A DNA stretch of 64,000 nt, taken from assembly GCA_033439765.1 (NCBI GenBank), contig JAULSN010000001.1, positions 3,410,001 through 3,474,000 of the forward strand, written 5' to 3'. The position numbers and the translations under genes were made by a program. This DNA is from Lasiosphaeria ovina. Its lineage: Eukaryota > Ascomycota > Sordariomycetes > Sordariales > Lasiosphaeriaceae. Numbering within the stretch: the stretch's first letter is position 1; each line of letters starts with the position of its first letter. A model generated the notes under the pieces. The model was not told the DNA's origin. It saw only the letters and a list, made by a program, of their open reading frames with translations, and searched no databases. This document shows, piece by piece, positions 13,501-25,348 of the stretch.

Positions 13501-16500
13501 ATTAGTACCCGACATGACATTGACCGAGTGATTTGATGCGCCTGAAACGTCCGTCCCGCGCCACCCCGTCGTCATATTTTCAACCTTCCGGCTTAGCTAG
13601 GTACCTTAGGTCCCTTGGGTACATGCTTGGCAGCTAGCTCTCTCTCTCTCCCCAGACTTTTCCATTCTTACTCATACCTCAAAGTAAACGTTGCGAAGCG
13701 AGAGCGAGAGCGGGCCCAGAGAATGTGAAGTCCCAGCGCCATCGCCTTGTGTGTTTTCTTCCACGGATATAGTTATCCTAGATACCCGGACTACTACTGC
13801 TTACATTCGTTTCCAAGGTGATTAATATATCTGCTTTGGTCCCGGGAATTAGGGGGAAGGGGAGCAAGACAATTATCATCTTTCGTCTCGAGACGCTATT
13901 GTACAGTAGTCCAACGTCGCCCTCTCTCGACCATTCCCCATCGGAACTGGCCGGCTGAGTTAGTTTGTGGCTGGCCGGCCCATAACATCTCATATCTCAT
14001 GTCCATCAACCCACTACCCCCACACACTTAAGGGCAGGATGATGGACATGGACATTAGCAAAAAGGGTTAGCTTTTTCACTGTATCTTAATGTTACCGTA
14101 GTAGGGCAGCAGGGGAAAGCACGGGTTGCCTCTGCGAAGGTCTTTGTGCCAACAAGACTACCTTACCTTAGTTTTAATGCGACCGACCGACCGACCCGCG
14201 CCCATGCCTACCTTACCCACCGGCACTGGGCCAGCCATGATCCAGTTTTGGGGCTTGATATTCGGGAGGGGCGCTGCTTGTTTGAGCCACCGCTCTTCGA
14301 AGACGGCAACATCCAGGCCGTTCGTGATCGCAGGATTCTCTTGGTACCCGGATCAGACGGATCACACCGTCACGTTATGGACAAGGAACCCCCGATACGA
14401 GTTCACTTATTGTACAACATGACGGGGTTGGGATGCGGTAGACAAGATGAAGAAGCCAGTTTTCTGGTTCTTGGCGTGGAGAGAAAACGACAACGAACAA
14501 ACCATGGATTATCTGGACTGGTTCATGTTCGCTCACACCAGGGCCCTGCTGCATATGTAGTGGGATAAGTCCGGGGATTACTCAGTAGACTGCCGGGGAT
14601 AGAAAATGGTGATGATGGTGGGTGACGGCAAGTGGATGGGATGAATACCGCCTTGCGCGCGCCTATCACCGCGCGCCTACGACGTGGTTGTTGGGCCAAA
14701 CATCCGAAGGTTGATCGTCGCACCCTGCAGTTGAGTGCCAACTGTACGCAATAGCATCCAATCTTGACATCATCTTGAAAGTTCCACTTGCTAGCTTTTG
14801 GTACAATGTGATGACCTTCGTGATGCATGTCAAGAAGAGCCACCAAAGGGCTCGAAGACACGGCGAACAAAAGAAGCAGGGTATAAAGGCTAGTCTTGTC
14901 TTGGCCTCGTTTTGGTAGAGAGCCCTTAGGAAAGGGGGGCCCGGAAAACCCATAACGATCAACAGGCGGCTTGCTGCATATCACCAATCTGCCGCTTGGG
15001 TTCTCATCTTCTGTTCTCAAGTCGCCCTTGGATGTAGTTGTTGATTTAGGTTGTGTTTCGTCTTGTTTCGGTCCCTCGTGCCCTGCCCTCGGCGCCGCTA
15101 CTCTCGGTGCCGGTGGGTTGCAGACGGTCCCGCCCCTTTTTCGTCCCATAGCCCTCCCCTGTTGATCAGAGCGATCTACATCAACAGGCTAGCAAGCACG
15201 GAGGAAGGTAGATCGAAGAATGGAACTTCATATCCGCTCAGAAAACACAGGTCTCCTTGCGGCGCGGGCACATGGTAGTGTAATATGCACCGACATACCT
15301 CCAGTCCCGTCCCTGTAAAATCACGGCACTGTCCTTGACCATGCCTGCTTGTTGATCGGGATGGAGGGGGGTGGATTGGAGGGCCGTGGGTAGGCTAGTC
15401 GGGATGATGGCAAAATGTTAGGGACCCCGCGAAATGGCGTCAACAAGCAACGTCTGGAAAGCAGCAAATGGCACTCGAGCTACCGGCACACCACCGGGAC
15501 CTCGAGCCGCCAACGGTGCTGATTGTGGAAGTCGGGAAAAGGCTCCTCCCCACAATCCCATTCCCCTGGCAGGGCTGCAGCCCCCCCCCATTCATGCCGT
15601 TAGAAGGCGGACGCATACGGATTACAGGGTCCCAGGTCAAGCCTGCAGAGTGCTTGTGTCTGGAACTCCCTGGCCGCCACTTGCGCGCGGAGGTAGATGA
15701 GGTGGTGAGGCCGGGGGGGAATGACGACTGGCAGCCCATTTGGGCGATCCGCGGGAACAAGAGAGGCTGCGGTAAACTACCTCAACCCGAAGGTGGCCCT
15801 CACCTCTTGGCGAGGGTGGCGTTGGAACTTTGACGTAGGCTGTGAATAGATTCTGCCGATAGAAGAGAGACATAAAGCCAGCCCAGGTCGTCTACCATGG
15901 ACCAAAGGTGCAGGGTATGTGCGAAGATAATTGTTAACGTCACCGCATCAACCAGCCGTGCGGACCCTTGCCAAAATTTGCTTATATTCGACAGGAAACG
16001 AGGAATCGGGTCGAGCGGACCACAATGGTACCGGAAAGGTAGTGACACGCCTGCTACCCGAGCGAAAGAAGACGGCATGGAGACTGCCATGCATGCTCTG
16101 TCCTACCTTGGCGTCTTTGGGATGTTGTGTACGACGCTAAAATATGGGCTGGATTCGTGCCGCTCTAGTCCGGGGCTCGGCGAGGTCTTGAATTTCCGGC
16201 AACAAGAAAACCGAAGCCTGCAGAGGGAAAGAAAAGAGGAGTGTAGAAGATTGACTGACATCAATGAGGGATCTGGGAAGCATCTGAAGATATCAACCCT
16301 GACGCCAATCATTGTTGGGAGGGGCGAAATCGCCTATAAAAGCCGCCGAGTATTCCGACGGCTTCTCGACAGGTGTGTGTATGTACGGAGTACGTGTACC
16401 TGTGGGTGAGCAGCGAGATAGCTTCTCCAGGTAGCGTACGTGCGCAGTGTCCTTGCAGCGAAGAGCTGGCCACGGCTTGGCAACATGCCGGCCACCAATG

Positions 16501-16780
16501 CACCCGAGCTAATTACCTTGCCAAGCGGTGATAGTGTAAAGAGGAGGGGTTCCGGGGCCGGGACCTGGGATTGACAACCCTCTATGGAATAGGACCAGAC
16601 GTCCGTGAATGTCGATGAGCGATATTCGTATCGTCGGCGATATCCTCGGTGATTGTGCTTGAGTGTTGACATTAAAGGGCGGGCCGATGCGGAAGGGGGT
16701 TAGATTGGACTGGGCCATGTCAAGCCCTCGTCCCCAAGTGATATACCTAGAGTCGACACATCAAGCTGTCATGCCGGTGC

Positions 16781-16806
16781 GTCTTGTCTTGTCTTGTCTT
16801 GTCTTG
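16781..16806. repeat. (GTCTT)n microsatellite
   Basis: Five tandem copies of GTCTT in non-coding DNA. Confidence 0.85.
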
Positions 16807-19690
16807 ACAATCGGGGAAAAGCATGTAAGCGCAAGGGTATCAAGGTATCCGTATCTGTGTGATGTTTCTGGACTCCCGAAAGCTTGGGAGAGCGCCCGAG
16901 ACATCCCAAGGCACACTCGGCAGAACGCTTATCACAGTAACGCCAGCCACTTGGCCACATAAAGACAACAAACAGATTGAGCACATACCTCGATAACTTC
17001 CTACCCTGCCTATGTGGTTAAGTTGGCAGGTAATGAAGAGTTGTTGGCGCGACAGACGCGTAGTCCTCAGTTTGGTGGCCAGCGTAACGGTCGGGTCCAG
17101 TCCAGGTGATGCCGCGCAGGCGCTTCACTGCATGCCAATTGAGGTTATTAGACTCAAAAGAGCAAAGAATACAAGACGAATCGACGACTCCGTACCACCA
17201 GTGTACTTAGTACGACCCGACTTTGCTTGGCGGGCGAACTTGCGCTAGTTCTTAGCAGTAGACACTAGCAGCAGATCAGGCGCCATGTGGGTTTGTGAAC
17301 AAAGTCCCCGGCATCATCGATGCGATTGCGAATTGTCCCGCGGCTTCGCGGGCTGGGGGCCGAAGCTTGGATATGGAGGGACGGGAACCCAGAGAGACTG
17401 CGAGAAGACGGCATGCTGAGCTTGGCTTGGCTTGGCAGGCAGGGCAGGCAGGCAGGGCAGGCAGGCAGGGCAGGGCTGGCAAGGCGAACCCCACAACGAC
17501 GAGAAGGGCATGGGCCACGGGATGGGCCACGGGATGGGGTCTCAGTGCCCTGAACCGGAACCGGAAGGAACGACGGTACGGATTCGCAGGTACATACAGT
17601 ACTCCGTACCTTCCATACCGGCCCAATAAGCCCCCCACCTCGCCCACGTTGCACGGAGACATCCGCCTTGATGAACGAGAGAAAAGGTTTGCTGAAAGAC
17701 CAAAAGCATGTAGAAATAAGCGGCTTGAAGCCCCCACCGGCGCCTCGATTCTCTACTTTTGGTTTAAGAAGTGAACTAGATAATGAGTGGGCGAGCTCTT
17801 ACTTCACTTACACTACCTATTCCGTCGTTGCCTTGCGATATACGGAGTGCGTGTGTGGATTTTGTCCGGGTCGGGGCAGAGGGGGAGATGGGCCGAGAAA
17901 TGTGATTGGCGGGGAGTTAGGATACGAATTGCTACCCCGACTTCGTTCTTTGCTGCTGCTGCAAAGCACGCCAAACTCACACCGGCTTTATCATCACGAC
18001 AAGACTGCTACCACCCTAATCAACTGAACTGTCCACCTCAAGCTCGCATGCTGCCTAGCTGCTGATGATCATCGCAAGTCAAGGTGCCGACCGACCTTAG
18101 GTGCTGCCTGAAGTCGCCGACGTTTCCGGCCAAAATGCCGTAAGGGGAAACGGAAAAGGGGTACGTCGCTCACACCTGTCGCTTTGGGAACGAGGAGCCT
18201 ATCGCGAACCAGCAGCACAAGCAAAACAGGTTCCTGGTTGCATGAAATTAAGCTGCGAACCTGAGCACACCTCGGCGCGCTAATTTCGTGGGTTTCGGGT
18301 GCTCTTTCCATGGATCTCGGGGCTCTGCCTTCTTTCATTGGCTTGTTGGTGGTTTGGAAATGAGCTTGTTGGTTCTGATGTCGCATGATCCTCGCCTTCT
18401 CGACCTATTAGGGACCGTATTAAGCGCGGCCCACACACTGCACGGAGCGAGGAAACACAGTGCCGGCTTGTCGCTTATCAGGCCAAAGCTGCAGTAGTGC
18501 ACAGTGTAATCGCGGCAATCGAGAGAATGGGGGATGAGGGGTCCCGGAGGCATGGTAACGTTTGTGATTCGACAGCCTAAAACATCACGGACCAGCTTTG
18601 GGACCCGCGTACAAAGGTGGCGTTCAAGACCGCAGCTTCAACGAGACACATCCCCCCAGTTACTGTGCCGTTCTCGGGCGAATGTTTCGAAACACGCGGG
18701 CGGCGGGTCTGCTTTAAGGATTTGTCGCAGTGAGATCGATCGGACATCAGCCGTGATACGGTCAGTGTTTGGGAAATCTGACCGTGAGATGCGAGCCGTC
18801 GTTGGGATGATATCATCGGGGCGCCAGTGTCGCCGCGGCTTTCCGAGAAGGCCGGCGGCATTCAAATCCAATTGGGCTCATTTCTCATCAGTCAACTGCG
18901 CGGAGTCGTAAAACGAGACAGCAAAATCGGCACCTGGGCCAGGCTATAGGCGCGTGCGATGCAGCTTACTCTTCACACCACAACTATCAATCAGCTACTA
19001 GTGTAATCTGTTCCAGATTCCCGCGCGAGATCATTAGCACAGGCCTTTTTGACTTTTAGAGTTGTGAGCTCACCCACGGGGGCGAGCCAAGCTGTCGTGC
19101 ATGAGGCTCCATGGCAGCGTGACTCAAGCCGCCAGTATGACAAATGCAGTGTATCTGCAATCTGCAGCACGCAACTGGGCTCTCCCGTGGCTGCAGAAAT
19201 GTGGGTCAATTGAGGCTTGTGCAACGTACGATTTGGCCGATGGGGTCGACTTTCTCTTTTCAGAATCTGCCACCTGATTGGCCAGATCCGCTCCGACCCA
19301 TCCTACATTAAACCCGCTGGAGGGGAGGGGGGGCGGAGGCCCCGGCAAGAGCCACCCACTCATGCTTGGGCGATCTAGCTGTCACCTCCGCTCCAGAACG
19401 ACATTTAACCCCACAACAGACGTCGAACGCGTAAATCCACAGTCTTGACGTGTTTCTGCCCTGCCTTCAAGGCTCCATTACCTGCCTACCTCTCCCGTAC
19501 CTGCCGGTTAGGTTATCTTTGCCAAGCTCTGTTCTGTGACTCGACATCGGCCTAGCTCAGGTTGTCTAAATTGTTCTTTGTCGTTTACATTTTACTTGGC
19601 GCATTGCACATCATAGCATAGTCTCTAGAACCAAAGTAAGGCACCCTGGGGAGGGTCCTCCGTGATCATATCAGAGCAAGCTGTGGCTAC

Positions 19691-19924
19691 CTATGAGCCA
19701 CCTTGAGGTCCTTGGGTTTGCTCCCCGGCCGCCCGTCCTGCTTTAGAAGTGCGTTCAGCTGTCTCCATGTCGACGGGCGCAGCCGTTTCATGCCAGCCAG
19801 CAGTGTCAAAGGCGAGTACCATGAGATGAATGACAGGCAACAGACACACGACACTTGACATAGCTCTCGCCAATTTGGAAGCGAGCAAGCGCATCACGGC
19901 TGAGATCTTGTTCATTCTTCCCAT
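19691..19924 (-). CDS. Weak candidate small secreted or membrane peptide
   Basis: An ATG-initiated frame of 77 codons. It has a basic N-terminus followed by a hydrophobic run (SSVVCLLPVIHLMVLAF) and then a polar Ala/Gly/Thr tail, the pattern of a signal peptide or single membrane helix. I recognise no family, and no intron partner is evident. It is isolated in gene-poor DNA and may be a chance open frame. Confidence 0.12.
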   Translation of the reverse strand: MGRMNKISAVMRLLASKLARAMSSVVCLLPVIHLMVLAFDTAGWHETAAPVDMETAERTSKAGRAAGEQTQGPQGGS

Positions 19925-21134
19925 CTCGGCAGTCGCCCTAGAGAAGGTTCTCACAGGCCCAAGGCAGTGGCTCCCCTTGCCCCCTTAGACCAGGCCAGGT
20001 TGACTGTCCCGACTCGCTTTGCGCTGTATACAGCCACAGCCTTGTATCCGTAGGTGGCCTCGATATCTCAAGCCCACGTTGTCTGCCTATCCGGCTACGC
20101 CGGGTAGCTTAGCCATTCAAGGTCTCTCCAGCGGCTTGCCCGAGAGGCCCCCATCTTGAAGGTGGCCATGTGTGGACAGGACAGGACAGCATGCGGAGGT
20201 CCGCCAGCCACTGCGGGCGGCCTTTCGACCAGAATCGTGTGAAGTGGGCAAAATCCCGTCGGCCCTGTCATGTCATGCCCTCCCCAGGAGCGACCGAAGC
20301 GGCCTCGCCAGCTCTGGGTCGCCAGAATCCAAGAGCGATTTGAGGTGTGGGGTTTCATAGCCATGGCTTCCGGCCCTGGCTCGGCCAACATTGCCGGAAT
20401 TGAGGTCTGTGAGGAAAAGCAAAAGCTTGAACCAGTCTTCAATCCAACGAGACTCCTTCTGGCGTCTACCAGCACTCCCCGACTGGGACCAACCGAGCGA
20501 AGCAACCGAGCGAAGCGGCGGCTATCTGCCCGCTGCCGCTGTCCGTCCCCCATCCCCCCGCTGCCCGCTCTGGTGGTGTCAACAAGGTTTTTGGTCTTGC
20601 CCAACACGTCTTCCCCGAGTCCCCGGCAGTTAGGGTACACGTATGTACTCCGTACGTACGGAAGGTACGTGGAGGTATACAAGTGCGCACGGCCTGAACC
20701 TGGCTCCCCAGTGGTGCCCTTTGACCTGGGCACTCCGTGTATTTGTCACGGTACCTCCATTGGCTTGCGGTGTATGGACAGACATGTCCGTACAGTACAG
20801 TGCTGTACTCCATCAGGTCATGGAGGTCAGGTAGGGAAGGAACCTACCCGACCTTGTTCCCAGTCCCCACCTCCCGTCACTGGGCGTTGAGTTGCGGGAA
20901 GTGCGATGGTCCCTTTGCGGGCAGGGCATCTGGTTTGCAAGTGTTAACAGGAGCCCCCTGTCACTTAGCTGTCCCATGCGGCCCCGCTCGAATCCCTTGG
21001 CACTGGCACTTTTTTTTTTGGCGGTCGCTGGTGGATGGCAAGGATGCTGTCCCGCAACCACGCCTCCTTCACAATTCCACCACCCAATGCTTCCGAGTTG
21101 AAATAAATCCCTACCAAGGACAGGTGCAGCACTT

Positions 21135-21195
21135 GCGACTGCGACTGCGACTGCGACTGCGACTGCGACTGCGACTGCGACCGCTACTGCGACTG
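21135..21195. repeat. (GCGACT)n hexanucleotide tandem repeat
   Basis: About eight near-exact copies of GCGACT followed by degenerating copies. The six-base unit keeps every frame of the array free of stops, which produces long spurious Ala-Val or Leu-Arg open frames on the two strands. Confidence 0.85.
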
Positions 21196-22939
21196 CAACT
21201 CCGAGTGCGGGCTTTCTCGCTGGTCTCCCCGCCCTGAACTGGACTTGCAGACCTAAACAGCGCCAGCATCGATTGCTATGGAGGTTGGAGAACCGTCCCT
21301 TCTTGATGGGCGAAAGCGCAGCGCAGCGATCCAATCCGATGTGCTGCTCACGGTGGGGTCCATCCAATGGGGCCCTTCCATCTCTCGGCTCGTTTCTCTC
21401 TCTGCCTCTGTCTCCGTCACGCTCTCTCGTGTCTGCCCTCTATCTTGCTCTTAACTCTCTCACCGCGTTTCCCGTCGAACGACATTACGTGGCTCTATCC
21501 GTACTGCATCAATTTATTGCGAAATGGTCGGGTTACACCGCGCCGGCTGGCCAACTCCTCCCTGTTTGTCTGTATGTACATGCTCCGTAGGACCCGTTGA
21601 GAGAGAACTATATTTCGTGTGGGTGTGAATGGCCGTCAGCGTCAAGCGACCGAAAAGGCCAAAATCAAGCACGTACAGACTACAGTGCAGTACCGTCCCC
21701 TGCCCCGGCGTGACTGGCAGGCTTTATTACTGGGGAGTCCTTACAGTAGCTCGAGTGGGTGCAGATCTCGTCTTACTGCCTTCAGCCCAGTTCGGCACCG
21801 TTGCGATCCAGCGGAGAGACCCCGAGCTCCACCGGGACTAAGGTACTACGGTATCTATCCCTCGGGTACCCTGTGTGGATTTACATCCATACAAACCGAC
21901 CACGCTGAGGATGTTCGCTTTGCCCCCTCAACCCCCCCTGCCCCGGCTGCCAGTTACGTTGAACCAGGAACTGTCATTCGGTGTTCTGTCCCCCCCGCTA
22001 TGCTTCTGCTGGCGGCGGTCGGGTGTCTTGCTCTAGCTGCACATCGGTCAGCCACTCACTCGCTCCCTCCCTGATGCCTTACATAGTAGGTTCGGCGTGA
22101 CGGCCCCATCCGCGGGCGTTGAAAGCCTCGCCCGTCGACGTGCAGATCTGCCCCAGTCTCGTCAGAGGTACGGAGTCAGGTAGGTATACTACGGATAGAT
22201 GGGAACATTTCATGGTCGACGCTAGACGGAACATGAAGAGAGCCTTGGCCAGTCGTCGACCGCCTTGGTTTGTCGGCCGCCAGCTGTCGGCCGTCGCAAT
22301 TTGGACGGACAGTCAGTCATAGACTCTCTCTACTCTCTCTCTTTTGCCCAGTCTTGTCTCGTCCGTCTCTTCTCCATCAATGATGGCTGCTAGCATGGCC
22401 GAAGCCGTGCTGTCCGTCTTGCATTGGAACGAGCTGTGGCTTTGTCCGGCACTGTTGTAGTGCACAGTCTCCAGGCACAGTCTCCAGGCACAGTTTGGGC
22501 GGCTAACTTGTGCATGTCGAGGAGGAGGTGGCATGTACCCAGGTACCTGCCGTGACCCACCCCATGGCATGGCGAGAGTCGAGTCGAGTCGGGTCGGGCA
22601 GGGGGTGCGCGCGGCGCGACCACCCCCTACCCTGGCATGCCCAGGCTTTATCCTGGACCTGCAAGTCCAGGATTGAGCAAAAGGGGGCTTTGGCTTGTAT
22701 GCACTTATGGGGGCGGTCGACCAGCCCAGCACCCAGGAAGAAGACACTCACACCACACCACTCCATGCCACACCACACCGCACGCACCGCAGGCCGCGCC
22801 GGGACCTGGGGGGAGCTATGTACCAACTATGCTTGAAAGCAGATGCAGCCCCACCACCTGGGTCCCTTTCACACGCCCACGCCCCAAGCTCCATCTCCAT
22901 TCTCACTGATATACAAAGATCCCCTACGTCTCGAGTAAG

Positions 22940-23213
22940 GTAAGCCTCCTCCTCCTTATGCTACCATTCTCATCCCTCGCCGCCGCCGCCGCCGCATCTC
23001 ACGACCCACGACCCTAAGACCCACGACCCACTGCCCGCCGCTCGCCTCGCCAGCCCAAGTCGGACTATTAAGGTCAGATCTGCCCTATTTCTCACCCGTC
23101 CTGGCTTCGCGACTGCAAGAGAAGGCTTCACATCTGTCTCCGTTCTCCCCCGCGTGCTCTTGCTGGTCTAGAAGCTCGCCCTGCCCTTTTGCCCAGAAAA
23201 TTCTCTTAATCAG
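22940..23213 (+). promoter_or_regulatory. Candidate intron in the 5' leader of the 23250 gene
   Basis: A consensus donor (AAG then GTAAGC at 22940) is followed by a pyrimidine-rich tract and an acceptor in CTCTTAATCAG ending at 23213. That is 36 bp before the start codon at 23250. A TATA-like GATATACAAAG lies just upstream, near 22906-22918. Other AGs downstream could be used, so the 3' boundary is uncertain. Confidence 0.35.
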
Positions 23214-23249
23214 ACTGTGTGAAATCTTGACGAGGACACAAAAGTTAAA

Positions 23250-25348
23250 ATGGACTCAGACAGGAAGGAAGAACAGCCTGCGTCGCCAGTGGTCGAACCC
23301 GCATCGCCGCTGATCGACTTGCCCTTGCTCCGAGAAGGCGACTTGATCCGAGAGGAACTCCTCCAAGACGACGGGCTAGGCTCGGACTGGGAGGACAGCA
23401 GCACTGCAACCAGTCCTATCAAGCCATTTAAACGCCTGCGTATCCACGTCGACATGACCAGCTCCCAGTACCTCACGCCAGGTGCGCATCACCACAGCGA
23501 GCGTCTCCAGGCGAACGGGTTGCCCACCTGCTCAAGCGGCCCGCCCACGGGTGCTTACACGTCTGCTGCCGACTTAGACCCATTCAGCGCTGTATGTAGC
23601 CAACTCCAACTCTCTGCTCGTCCCTTTGGGGCGAGCTTGCTAGTAGTGGCCTCTGCTCACTGTTCCAACAGGCCTCGGGAGTGTCTTCATTTAACTACCC
23701 AGCAGCCGCAGACGCGTCGCTCCTGACGCCGGTGTCAAGTGCCGGCAGCCCGCCCTTACAGCAGCAGCAGAGGCCGGCCGTGAAGCCCTTGCGCGGATAC
23801 CACTCCTCCCAGACGGCCACGGCCGCCGGCACCCAGATGCCCACCCCTCCCAACACGTCCAAAATGTATTACGGCTACGAGATGAACTCTAACAGCCAAA
23901 GCTCCTCCCCAATGACAACAGTGCATCCCCAGGTAACAGAGGGGGGCCACTTCGACATGACTCCGTATATCGCCCAGTCCCCCGTTGGCACCCACAACCC
24001 GTCCTCCCCCAAGATCGAGATCCCGCCGCCAATCGACCCTTACCTCGGGCACTTCACCGTCTCGGGTGGTAACGAGGCCGATGTGGCTCACCACTCGTTC
24101 CACGACTACCACGCATTTTCCAATGTCGAAGTCGACCACAGCTCCGGATACCCGTTCCGGCAGCCACCGCACGTGTCCGTCAGCGGGCCGCACATGCACC
24201 ACCGCATGCCCTCTAACGGAGGCCAGGCGCCCATCCTAACCCAGCCACACCCGTCCCAGTTCAGGCCGCAAACAACACCGCAGGTCGGCGGGATTGAAGA
24301 CCTCCGAGACCCTTCCATGCTCATGGGCGCATACCCGCCCCACACATCTCTCAGTCCCGGAAGGAGAGTGCAGCCGCGCAAGAAGCCCACACCGGCACGG
24401 AAGCCAACGCGCACACCTAAATCAACCCCGAATGTGGGCTCGCCCGACGGCCAGGGGGTCAGCGACGAGGATAGGGAAGAGCTCACGCTGCGGGAAGACG
24501 CGCCCGAGGACGACAAGTACCTGTTCCAGCTCCGGAAGGAGTTCATTTCGGAGAAGGGCAAGGGGATGTGGGAGGAGATGAAGGCCAGGTACTCGGAGAA
24601 GCACCAGGGCAACTGGGAGAAGGCAGCCCTGCAGATGAAGGTCTCACGCGCAGTGGCAAAATTTGGCGTGTGGCCAAAACGAGAGGTATGAAAGAGCCCC
24701 CCCTTGCGACTTTGCTCCCATTTCGTGCTGACAAGAGATTTTCTTCAGATCGAACGACTCAAGGAGGCCCACAGGTATTACGAAGACAAGCGATACCAAC
24801 TCATCCTCGCCCGCATGAAGGAAAACGGCGGCTGCAGAGTGTGGGACTGGAAGCCGCAACACGTCGAGGCCATGCTCGTCAAATTGGGCATGGAAGAGCC
24901 GACAGTCGACGAAAAGACGGGAACCCGGCGACGCAAGAACAAGGCAGCCCGCCGGCGCGCCGGCTCACAAAACGGCCACCACCACGCATCCAACGTCATG
25001 AACGACTGGTCCAACGGCCTCGGCCTGCACCCCGCTTTCCAAGGCCACCCACACCACGTTGCGGCCGCCCGGCAGGCGTCGTTCGACATAATAAGCGACG
25101 ACGCCAGTATCGCGCCGACATTCTCGTCGGAGCAGGAGAACGAATACCTCGACCACATCTTCCAAAAGCAGGCCAAGGTCGAGCACAGCCTAAGCCCCGA
25201 AATCATGGAGCTCTCGTACGAAGACGACGGGGGCAGCCGCCCGCCAACTCGGGACCTCAACCATCAACACAGCGAGCGCGTCGCCCGGCAAGCCTGCGAG
25301 CAGATGATGCAGCAGCAAACAAGGGTAGAACCCTTCGCCGCGCAATAA
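23250..25348 (+). CDS. Unassigned nuclear, probably DNA-binding protein (Trp-spaced helical domain)
   Basis: Three exons, 23250-23591, 23672-24685 and 24749-25348, give 651 aa; both introns are phase 0. I do not recognise a named family. Residues 1-340 are low-complexity, rich in Pro, Ser, His and Gln, as in many fungal regulators. A basic Pro/Lys/Arg/Thr segment (VQPRKKPTPARKPTRTP, near 340-365) could bind DNA or act as a nuclear signal. A compact helical block follows, with tryptophans at 414, 429 and 448, close to Myb-like spacing. It continues across intron 2 into IERLKEAHRYYEDKRYQLIL and a WDWKPQHVEAMLVKLG helix. A second basic cluster (GTRRRKNKAARRR) lies near residue 515, and the tail is acidic and Gln-rich. 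Intron 2 has a GCTGAC branch site. The gene is flanked by 16.8 kb and 10.4 kb without other genes. Being a gene is well supported; DNA binding is inferred. Confidence 0.85.

Larger units (their letters stand above)
6438..23249. other. Long gene-poor stretch (about 16.8 kb)
   Basis: I found no gene I can support here. Open frames on both strands reach 212 codons (for example 20095-20733 minus and 14523-15149 minus). Their translations are compositionally random, with no domain, no clear signal peptide and no splice partner. The stretch contains simple repeats, several copies of the GTACTCCGTAC and ACCTAGGTA motifs, and homopolymer runs such as T(16) near 11599-11614. The 5' leader and promoter of the downstream gene at 23250 probably occupy the right end. 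No tRNA A/B-box pair and no 5S-like sequence was seen. Lineage-specific genes, long non-coding RNA or old transposon remnants cannot be excluded by eye. Confidence 0.6.

Noticed and set aside
14523..15149. 208-codon minus-strand open frame with a short hydrophobic run
   Set aside because: Composition is random, there is no domain or clear signal sequence at the N-terminus, and overlapping frames on the other strand are equally long. GC-rich DNA without stops explains it.
15440..15833. Facing frames of 106 and 121 codons that looked like a possible degraded gene
   Set aside because: No motif, no intron signals linking them to other frames, and no coherent protein pattern.
19540..19620. A-box-like TAGCTCAGGTTG suggesting a tRNA gene
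   Set aside because: No B box (GTTCGA-type) at the right distance and no acceptor-stem pairing.
20095..20890. Overlapping frames of 212 (minus) and 206 (plus) codons
   Set aside because: Both translations are low in structure and include the non-coding CTCCGTAC motif. No splice partners or family signatures.
20813..21367. 184-codon minus-strand frame with a long Ala-Val run
   Set aside because: The Ala-Val run is the translation of the GCGACT hexanucleotide array, not protein evidence.
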